Positions 12,366 to 22,765 of a DNA stretch of 64,000 nucleotides are shown piece after piece. Every line of letters begins with the position of its first letter. Position 1 is the first letter of the stretch. The DNA is from Hypomesus transpacificus (Eukaryota > Chordata > Actinopteri > Osmeriformes > Osmeridae). The translations under genes were made by a program, and so were the position numbers. Location of the stretch: positions 6,941,298 through 7,005,297 of the forward strand of contig NC_061077.1 in NCBI RefSeq assembly GCF_021917145.1, read 5' to 3'. A model generated the notes under the pieces. It saw nothing but the letters and a program-made list of their open reading frames with translations. It did not search any database and was not told the origin of the DNA.

Positions 12366-12375
12366 GTTGAGATTA

Positions 12376-13138
12376 ATTCTCTCACCATGAACACTGTGCT
12401 ATGCACCAAATTTCTAAATGGTAAGGAATGCAATGTATATCTTAACATCACCTTATAATTCGGCAATATTTACTGACTAAGTAAAAACCAAATAACATTT
12501 AAACAAATAAGGAAAATGTACCTTTTTTCTTTTTGTCCACATGCTCTGAATCCTAACCAAATGTATATGTGCTCCCTGAAGTCATTTGTCTGACAACAAA
12601 GAGGGCCCTCAATGCGATTGTCTGGTCCTGCACTGGTGCAAGGAGAAGAATACAAACGTGTGATGATTCGTTGTGAGTACGGTCCAGGCTAAAGGGACAA
12701 CACAAAGTACTGGTGCAGGGGACATGTTTACGAGCTGTGTAAGATTGTGGTTAAAACCAGAGGTCACAGAGAGAGTGGTAGAAGCGCTATCACTGAGGAT
12801 AAGGATGCTGGAGTCTTTAATGTGATTATAAGCTCACTGAGGCAAAGTGATAAGGACCAGTACTGGTGTGTCATCGCCAAACCTCGGAGGAATGCCTACA
12901 CAGGAGTATATCTCTACATCCACCAGACAGGTGGGCACACCCAATTCTGGCACAAAAAGTTTCACCAAACCTGAGCAACGATTTCTGGGAGGATAGTAAT
13001 TACAGGCAATCTCTAAAAAAAGAAATGCAATGTAATTGTTATGTTTGGTATTCTGTGTATTACAGGAGTAACCAGTGCTACCATCAACACTTCGTCCATC
13101 AATTCAACAGTGATACTTCCAGGAGAAAAAGAAACATG
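12376..13138 (+). pseudogene. CD300/CMRF35-like receptor fragment with a stop in the V domain
   Basis: The exon 12604-12930 (phase 1-1, 327 bases, the usual size) encodes a V-type Ig domain: GPALVQGEEYKRVMIRCEYG, KYWCRG, ELCK, then VFNVIISSLRQSDKDQYWC. The two disulfide pairs typical of CMRF35 and pIgR domains are there. One in-frame TAA at 12690-12692 breaks the domain between GPG and RDNTKYWC. A candidate leader exon at about 12386-12420 (MNTVLC, donor GGTAAGG) is not hydrophobic enough to convince. A stalk exon at 13066-13138 encodes VTSATINTSSINSTV with N-glycosylation sites. No membrane or tail exon follows before cdc42. It looks like a dead tandem copy, although a single base error in the assembly would also explain the stop. 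Confidence 0.7.
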
Positions 13139-14417
13139 GTAAGTCCCGAAAACAAATAGATAGAAAAAATTATCTAGTATCAAGAAAAACATAATCATTC
13201 ACAAATAATATTGCCAAACAACACTATGCATAAGAGTCAAATCCATGTGATTACTCAACATAATAATTTAATAACGTACATACTTGTATTTTTATTCTAT
13301 TTTAGTTGGTGGGGTATTCTTCAACACATTTTTGGAAGGAAATTTTGGCACGGGCATGGTGTTTACATAAAGCAATAATTTAAATAAACTCTCTTTCTCT
13401 CCTCCTCTCTATCTTGTTTCTCCCCCACTTCCCTCCTTCTTCCGTGAACACTTTGACATTTTTTGGTCACAAATAATTAATATCATCTTCTTCTTTTTTT
13501 ACAAATAAAAAACATTTGTTATCTCTTTTTTTAAATAGAAAAGTTTCTCAACAGCTCAAAATAAGGGGCTGTAGCCTTCATTTGCCTCCCTGTGCTTGGT
13601 TCATGTTATTTTACCTGTTTTCATAATCCACATCTAAATTTGCATGAAGAATATTGTCTGACTTGAAGGTGAAGTCTATTCTATTGAGATGCCCCGTTGC
13701 GGTTGAAATTTACTGCACCTCAGCTCTAGGACAGTGACAGTGTTGAAGTGAAAACTGGACCAAACCTCGCTGCCAACGCCCCCGGCTATAGCGAAACAGC
13801 GGGTGCGTTGAGAAAGAGGTAGGGAAATCATACTTGTAAACGTGGGCGTTTGATTTTATGATCAATATATCGTACTTGTAAACCTGTATTTTAAGTAAAC
13901 CGGAAAATAATATTTTAGATCTGTGACTGTGACCGGGTAGCGGTATGTTGCAACATTGGCTTGATAGCCTTCGCAAGACAAGTGAATGGCTTGCGTCACG
14001 TTTTTTCATTGAAAAGTGGGCATAGCATAGCTACAGTAGCTAGCCAGTTAAACTGGTTAGGCTAAATGTTATTGTAGCTACTGTTCAGCAACACTGGCTA
14101 AGGAATTTGCTAATAATTAACTACCTGCTTGTTCGCTAGACTAATGTTACAATCCCAACGTTTGGCCAGTCTCTGCCCGGGCAGGGGGATGGAGAGTTGC
14201 TTCTGACTGTTTCAGCGGCCCAGAAGGTTATGGTAGCTACCTTTTACTACCTAGCAGCCTTGCTTAGTTGGCATGAGTGGCTTGTCTGGCCTGCACTGCA
14301 GGGCCTTTTCCTGTAGGTAGAAAATTGCATTGCGATTGTATTAATCGCAGTGTCCGTTGTAGTGTTTCCACTCACAGTTTCTACTACAGTAACACAGAGA
14401 GACTTCCGAAACCCAGG
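13139..14417. other. Intergenic interval and cdc42 5' region
   Basis: The first 500 bases are AT-rich with a short CT tract near 13400-13440 and no gene. The stretch from about 13690 is richer in GC and should contain the cdc42 promoter and an untranslated first exon. An acceptor-like CCACTCACAG just before 14380 may join the leader to the first coding exon. I see no clear TATA box. Confidence 0.45.
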
Positions 14418-15501
<1,084 letters not shown>

Positions 15502-15897
15502 TGTCGTTTTCACTTCAGCCTATGGGCTGCTCATGAAATGTAAAAAAAAATATATATATATATTTGTCACTTAAATAACCAAGATGTTCTTTTGAAATGT
15601 TAGGTCATTAACACTTTATTTCCATGTTTATATTTGCTTTGACGTGACCTTTTTGCCAATTGTTTTTATTGGAGAGACCACCTCCATTAATTTATTTTTT
15701 GTGCTGGTTTACATTAAGTTCTATGTGTACATTTTAGCTTCATGATCTATAATAGCAAATGATAACCCTGACGTTATTGACAGGGTTGTGAAGTGAAAAC
15801 CTGTCAAAGTATCTATAACACGTGCTGCTATTGGTGGTAAAATTATGTGTTGAGATACTCGGGCAATGTTACCGTGGGAGCACTTAGTTTTTTGTGC

Positions 15898-15911
15898 ATT
15901 AAAGCATTAAA
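15898..15911 (+). terminator. Poly(A) signals of cdc42
   Basis: Two ATTAAA hexamers, at 15898-15903 and 15906-15911, lie about 400 bases after the stop codon. They are the best candidates for the transcript end. Confidence 0.45.
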
Positions 15912-16509
15912 CACCCTCTAAAATGGCAAAATTATCTGATTTGATGAAGTATTTTCTGTGGCAGAGCAACACAGTATTACATTCATAGAGAAGTAAACTC
16001 ACAGTATCACAATGTCTTATTATTAAGCATTTAAAATATTGTTTTTATAATTTTTACTTAAGCACACAAGTTAAAGTTCCTATTTGAATACAGGAAAACG
16101 TTTGGACGTTCGGTCAAAGTTCCCTTTTTGTAAGGAGTGTCCTCATCTCAAACGAGTTGTCTGTGAGCTCTTACATAATATCAAACTGCCAACACCCAGC
16201 TAAGAAATGACATTCATTATAAATAAAAGGTAAGAAAACTATCCTGAAATGTGCTGTATGGATTATGAGTAAGATATTGAGTAGAAGAGGTGGTTATTGT
16301 TTATATTCAATAGATGGAGACTAAAACTTGGCCCCACTGTGTCTGTAACTGTAACTTTTGCTATGCATTCACTAACCAACCCCTTAATTTGAACGTCTGC
16401 CACCACCCTAAATGAACGGTTTGTCTCCTCATATTCTAAGAGTTTTGTATATTTTTACAATAATTAGTCCTTGAAGATCCTCCAAGATCAAGTCTGTGAA
16501 GGACTTGAA

Positions 16510-18792
16510 ATGGCTAACCATGAGCCAAAGCTGCTATTGGCTGTACTGAAGGAGTTGACAGCTAAAGAACTGAAGGAGTTTCAATGGCATCTAAGTCAGG
16601 AAGACTGGCTAGATGGCTTTCAACATATTCCAAAGGGCGACTTGGAGAATGCTGACAGGCAGGACACTGTAGATATAATGATACGGACCTACCGCAATGC
16701 ACCTGCTGTGGAGATCACACTCAAAACTCTAAAGGATATCAACCAAAACAATCTTGCAGATAGGTTGTCAAGAGACTACAAACCAACTGAAAGCCCTTGC
16801 AATCATGGAAAGTATTTAGCTTACAATTGATTTAGCCTTTAGTCAAATACCGTGCACAATGTAATGGTAGTTTTCTCCCCCACTCTTTCAGGCTCTCTCT
16901 CACTAGTTGCTCCTCTAACTGTCCTGCATACTACACCAGCACTTACAATGCTCCCAGCACTCACATTCAAAGCAGAGGTTAGGTTGTTGCCAATGGTAAG
17001 CCATCTTTTCGAGGATTTAATGAGCAACATTGGAAAAAGTGAATGGGAATGCAAGTGAGCCATGTCCTCTCTCTCTCTCTCTCTCTCTCATAGGAGGGGA
17101 ATAAGGTTAGATTTGAAGTGATTCCAGAAAGCATGACAACTCCCTCGATAGCACATGCTGGCTCCTCCATGACTCCTGGTGGTTTTTCTATGGCTCTTCA
17201 GTCTAGCTCTAACACTGAAGATAGAAGTAATATTGTTTGCAACAATGCTCAAGATCATAATCAGACACCAAATGAGCACGTTAAATCTAACAGTAACTAT
17301 ACTTTTTTAACAGTTGGCATTTACAGTAATACTTGAGTTAATTTGGCTATATCAGCATATCATGTGACTATATGTTTCTATACATTTTGATTGGCATATT
17401 TCAGACATGACCAAGCTTAATCAGTACAATAAGATAAGGATCAATATGCTTGGCAGTGGATCTGTGGGAAAGTCCTGCATGGTTTCTACATTCCTAACCA
17501 ACAGATTTCCCTCTGAATATGTACCATCAGTAAGTATAGGCCACTGAATATTAAGTGACTTCAAATAATTTTCTTCAGTAGGCACACTGTACTGTGTCTG
17601 CTGTCCACTGTAGTCAAACAGACAACACTTCTCTTTTCATTCTCTAACAACAGGTTTTTGACAAATACATAAAAGACATTGGTGAGGAAGGTTGTTTTGG
17701 CTCCCTTGAAATACAGGATATAACAGGTATACATCAACTCTTGACATCATTCTTCTGAATATGACAAGTTACTGTGTTATTGTTTTTAACTTTGTACTTA
17801 ACTTTTACAGGTTTGTCTGACTATGACGATCTACGCAGAATAAGTTACCCTCTGACAGATGTTTTCCTAGTCTGTTTTTCAGTGGTTTATCCTGATTCAT
17901 TTAAGGACGTGGACATGAAAGTAAGGCCTACCCCCAAACCATATCACTCAGTTACACACACAGAGAACTGGCTTGCAGAAAATACTGCATTCATTCTGGA
18001 TAACTCTGCCAAAGCTCTCACAGATTATTGATGCGAATCATTAAAACACCTCAAAGAACCCACTTGTGTGATAGCACATGCATTCTGTTCTAAATAAAAA
18101 AATGTATTCAAATGCCACACCAATCCCAGAATACAATGTTTTAGTTGGACTTAAAGTAGTAACAAGAGTGAACATATGAATGAATTTGTAAAATACTGAT
18201 AGTGTCCAGGCAGGATACTCTGTGCAGTGCCATTGTTGCAGTAAAAGGAGCTGCCAGCAAGGGACAAGAGTACAATGATCTAGTTGTATTTATGGTCAGC
18301 ATTTGACTGGTCTCGTATCAATTAACTTCATCGAAAGGAGCGTACACAGAAGCATGGTGGCAATGTAACTATTTGGGACTATTTTGAAATAGTACATCCC
18401 TTCTCTTTTCAGTGGGTGCCTGAAATCAATCTCTATTGTCCTGGGACACCTTTCCTACTGGTCGGAACTCAGATTGACCTAAGAAAAGACCCCCACACAT
18501 TGGAGAGGCTGGCCAGGAACAAACAAAAGCCAATCAATTCAGAAATTGCTAAGAAACTAGCCAGTGACCTGAAGGCATTCAAATATGTTGAGTGCTCTGC
18601 CCTTACACAGGTGGGATGCTCTCAAGTATTCTACAAGTAAGAGACAGTACATGACCACCGACATCCCAAAGATTTAACTTATGACATACATATTTGTGTT
18701 TGCAGGAAGGCTTGAAAAATGTGTTTGATGAGGTGATACAAGCTGTACTGAGGAGTCAGCAGTTCAAGAAAAACAAATGTGTGCTGTCCTAG
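16510..18792 (+). CDS. Pyrin domain-Cdc42-like GTPase fusion (candidate novel protein)
   Basis: Proposed exons: 16510-16807, 16892-16995, 17094-17292, 17405-17529, 17654-17726, 17811-17920, 18413-18610, 18706-18792, giving 397 residues. Residues 1 to about 90 are a PYD like those of fish NLRs and [23 protein letters not shown], then [18 protein letters not shown] and [20 protein letters not shown]. Residues 100-200 are an unrecognised Ser/Thr-rich linker. Residues 210-397 are a Rho GTPase with P-loop [38 protein letters not shown] and CAAX box CVLS. The four GTPase introns match those of cdc42 next door exactly. Relative to Cdc42 it has T17S, T35S, T58I, A59T, Q61L and R66D. The weak point is the first junction: the in-frame donor at 16808 is GA, not GT. 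Without splicing there, the exon ends as a 106-residue PYD-only protein at 16830. Translation could also begin at ATG 17407, giving the GTPase alone. Confidence 0.7.
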
Positions 18793-18861
18793 GCTTATCC
18801 TGTTGTTACCAGACTCCTATAAAACTAGTTTGAGTCATTCAGGAAATTATACTTAGCAGAG

Positions 18862-18867
18862 AATAAA
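18862..18867 (+). terminator. Poly(A) signal of the PYD-GTPase gene
   Basis: AATAAA lies 70 bases after the stop codon and suggests a compact, regular 3' UTR for a transcribed gene. Confidence 0.7.
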
Positions 18868-19697
18868 TACACCCTATTTCTTTGATGTAACTTTGCCTTA
18901 TGAAAGAATTGGAACCTGTACATGTCATTTACATTCTACATATTTCATACATATTAATGTAGCCTGTTGGGAAATGTGCATTTATATTGACCTAAATAGT
19001 TAACTATAAAGTTTGTAAATACAATTAAGAAAAAAAGGTGTTGAAATTAATTTGTAAAAAATAAGGGTTAGGGCTAACCCTAACCCTTTCTTGTGCTACC
19101 TCATTTCACAGACTACATCTATAAAAATGTATTAATCTAATCAAATATGTTTACTATGTTTCTCAATGTGTTCATTGAGTCATGATGAGGACATGCATAA
19201 AGTAAAATGAGTGTTCTAATTGAGAAGGGGTTTAAGGGACCCCAATAGAAAGACAAATGCTAACTGGAGGGTCATGCTCGTAATAACTCACCAAGACATC
19301 TGACACAATTTGAACAGCAAAGCTCAACTAAAACTAATACCAAGTAATAGTTCAGCAATCCATTATCTGTCAAACTCAGTTAAACTTCATATTTTAACAT
19401 TTTACTAACTGTAAATGTACATTAACAGTTTACAAATCAGTCAATACACATCACTGTAGGATTCTGTAGGAGAGTGTAGGACTGTCTGTATTCCTTTGGT
19501 CTAACTCTTCTCACAAACATCTCCCACATATTATATAAAATATATAATACTTAAACAGACATTAATTTGTTTAGATGCAGTATTAGCTAGAATTTTTCCA
19601 CAGTGATTAGAAAAAGGGGGTTTCTTAAGGCAGAAATTTGCTAACAAGTCTAAAGTGACATTCAGGTGGTCTTTGGGGAATGACTCTGTGGAAGTAG
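18868..19697. other. Interval between convergent PYD-GTPase and F-box genes
   Basis: The stretch is AT-rich. It should hold the 3' UTR of the minus-strand F-box gene at its upper end. Apart from the telomere-like palindrome at 19063 I see no gene or element. Confidence 0.45.
19063..19088. repeat. Short near-palindrome of telomere-like units
   Basis: The sequence reads AAGGGTTAGGGC followed by TAACCCTAACCCTT. Two TTAGGG-type units face two CCCTAA-type units head to head, with one mismatch near the centre. Confidence 0.75.
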
Positions 19698-21278
19698 TCA
19701 AAGATGATTGGCGACATGGGATGGGAGTTCCGGTGGAAGCTCTCTGTCCACTGAATGGCATATCTCCACACTACTGTTGGTGACACGAATTCCATACCAT
19801 CCCGCCCAGAACTGAGTGTCACTGCCCCCATGTGTGAAGCGGATGAATCGAGCACCTGGTCCATAGTCTTTAAACACATGAGTCATCTGAAACACAAATA
19901 TCACAATATTACAGATGTTATATGTTAACCTAACCTCAAATATTACAGACATTCTTTCAAACAGATCATACATGTTTTAAGTGGTGTGAGGTCTATATTC
20001 TGTCAACTACCTGATTCCACGTCTGATCATTCCATTGCTGAAAATAGACGGTATCTGGAGAGAATGTCTGTATTGGAACCTTCTTCTTATCCAGCACTTG
20101 AACACAGATCTCATACAGACTGCCACAGTCAAAGCGTGGAGCATACCTAATCACACACACACACACAAACATTTATTTAGTTGACAATGCATTGTACCAG
20201 CAATGGAAAATGTTTGTTTGAGTATTCTTACCAATCAGATATAACAATGTCTGGCTGGACCTCATCCATCAAAGATGGTTTGTAACCCTCCTTGGCCAAG
20301 TCAATCAGCTGACACTTCTTGCAGGAGCTGAGCCCAGAAGAAGACACAGATACAAAATATGACCATGACAGAGCCTTCTGAGGAAGTGGGAAGTAGTGTA
20401 AATATCTTTACAATATAGCTAGGGGCTATATAGACGTTTCCAACTGCCTTCTTAGATTTGCATACAGAGTGAACAAAAAGTAGGCTAGTATAGGCTACTT
20501 ACTGGTAAGATGTCACAAAGTATTTCTGGACTGTGTCATCAGGAAGACGTGTATTTCCCACTGTGTCAATCTTCCATTTATCACCGCCGTTCTCCAAAAT
20601 CTGCCAGCCATTAAAACTTTCTAGAGGGCAAGAAAGGACAGGGTGAATTCTAATGGTAAATCATAAATTGTGGTAGCTTATAGCCTACCTGTTCTGGTCT
20701 CTCACCATCTGCTCTGGAATTTTTCAGAAGGTTGCGTCTTTTCCTACGTAAGAAGTAGAATAATCGCCAGTCTTTGGGTAGTCTTTTGGTATCACACAAA
20801 TTATATCCCTCTCTCCGACACCTTTCTCTCCATAGAGAATCACTGTCGACAACATCTTTCCACTCACGGCAAACTAAGCGGCATACACATACCACCTGTT
20901 GTGGTGGAAGATTCAGGAAGATCTCTTCCAGAATCTCGAAAGGGACTGCAGGAACCGGACCTGTGTACTAACCGAGAAAAAGATAAACAAAGCACTGAGT
21001 GTCACCATTGCGTCGACGAATTCAAAGGCCACGCCCACGAGTCGTCTCAAACGCCAGCACCATCGATTCAGTATCTTTTATTCGTACATCACAACAACTA
21101 ATAACAATTTAAGCTAAATGTATCATATCAATGACCACAATGAACTGAGCTGAACCAATATATCAAACAATCACAACTCGGGCGTCACCAACATGATAAC
21201 TCCGATTAGACTAGACAAACTCAATTCGAACATTTCATATGCTTAAGTCTAAGGTTACTTACTTTTCCTGGGAGACAT
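19698..21278 (-). CDS. F-box protein of the FBXO2/6/44 family (FBA sugar-binding domain)
   Basis: This is the substrate receptor of an SCF ubiquitin ligase that recognises high-mannose glycoproteins in ER-associated degradation. Exons in coding order: 21263-21278, 20706-20960, 20503-20620, 20232-20327, 20011-20146, 19698-19886. They give 269 residues. The F-box spans residues 8 to about 50 (VPFEILEEIFLNLPPQQVVC, then RLVCREWKDVVDSDSLWRERC). A linker DWRLFYFLRRKRRNLLKN follows. The FBA domain begins near GWQILENGGDKW and ends in FIRFTHGGSDTQFWAGWYG and RVTNSS. The first exon codes only MSPRK plus a split codon, chosen because it supplies the needed phase and a good donor. At the sugar pocket, the Tyr-Trp of FBXO2 is Phe-Trp here. 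The exact paralogue (fbxo2, fbxo6 or fbxo44) cannot be decided by eye. Confidence 0.9.
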
Positions 21279-22126
21279 GGCATGTTGGACAAATTGCCCT
21301 GCGCACTGTAGGACTGGCCCATTGCTCTTATATTAACCAAAATATTTGATTTTGGTCAAATAACGTATGGTAGAACGTTGTCTTGAGAAATCCCCACAAT
21401 GCATTAAGCATTAGCTTAGGCGGAAGTGATGTTAAATAGAAAGTAAAATCGAAAGCTATTTATTCGAAGAAAAAAAAACCCTAGTTCACTTCACCACAAG
21501 GGGTTTCCTCTTGTAAATTCAAGTAAACTGTCAAAACACTCACTAGCTGAATCACATACCTAACAATATTGGAACGTCAAGCACTTCAGTTATCAACTAC
21601 TATGGTGGGACATCTTGATGACGTACTGAGAATGTTTCAGGAACTGATGACTGCGTGTGCCTTAAGTCTCGCGGCGCTAAACTAGACACCACAAGCACCT
21701 GACACATTTTGGATCAGCAGCACTTTACCGTTAGTCTAAGATTAGTCTCATCTGACCAAATGCAAAGCTCCCAGAATGCATCAATACAAATAAAAATGTA
21801 GCCTAGTCGCTCACTTTCTAAATATCTTGAGCACTGAACGTTGCATGCAATAACGAAACAAACAGATGCTGTGATTGGCAAAAAAGTTGGCACACTAAAC
21901 ATTGCCGCAGAATGAAAGGTGATGGTCCAAAACGTTGATTGTTTAAGATAAACTATTCAAAATCTTTAATATATGGCTGCACTTTGGATATGTAGTTTTA
22001 TCTCTATGGCTTTTCGCTTGTCAAAGTTTTCATACTAGATAGGTCATGCACAGCTTGGTTCACTCAGCAGCAGCAGAGCCTAAATACACTAACTAAAACT
22101 AGGTGTTTTATATTAAATTGTTTCTT
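21279..22126. other. Interval between the F-box promoter and the dnajc11 3' end
   Basis: This contains the upstream region of the F-box gene (CpG-poor, no clear TATA) and non-coding sequence. I see no element that I can name. Confidence 0.45.
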
Positions 22127-22132
22127 TTTATT
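22127..22132 (-). terminator. Candidate poly(A) signal of dnajc11
   Basis: TTTATT on the plus strand is AATAAA in the dnajc11 direction, about 630 bases after the stop. Other weaker signals lie between, so the true end is uncertain. Confidence 0.4.
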
Positions 22133-22765
22133 GTAGTAATATTTTTAATATTCAATAATAAAATGATTTTTCTTTTTCCAAAGATCAACTCCAATTAATC
22201 CCTAGAGCATTCATATAATGGGTCTACAGCAAGGACAGATAAGCCACAAAGCACAAACACATTTGGACAAATTGTTTAGAAAAAGTGGGAATAAACAAAA
22301 GCAATATGATAATCCCTGTTTCCAGTGCAGATACCAAATTGGTTATGCAACATGGAAAATATTGATTTTAATAATATGGCAAATATACAGAGGAGCATTC
22401 TTCAATCACATAGGCACTGTTCAGTACAATACAGTACCAAACTTAAATCTTTCTTAACAAGCCATACCAGAGAAGAGGGGAGTACTGTAAAGATATATAG
22501 AATGAGAAAAGGCCTGAAACCAAATCTTGAGCCAATTCATTTTTGGTGTCAACTGAAAAATAAAATAAGATTCTATCGTAAAAAGGGCATTCCCTGATAA
22601 CCCACATTGACACATCAATCATGTCTGCATTTCTAACCCCCAACATGGTTTGGGGTGGGGCACAAAAGGGTATATCAATGTTCAATGTTGTCTCTAAAAT
22701 ACAAGTCTGTCCATCCTCAGTCAAACAGTCAGATCATGTCCCTTCCAGTCCCAGTGACGTGGCTT

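Noticed and set aside
16812-16995. Joining the PYD exon through the canonical GT at 16812
   Set aside because: It puts the linker exon in a frame that stops near 16985 and cannot reach the GTPase exons. It is kept only as an alternative truncated isoform.
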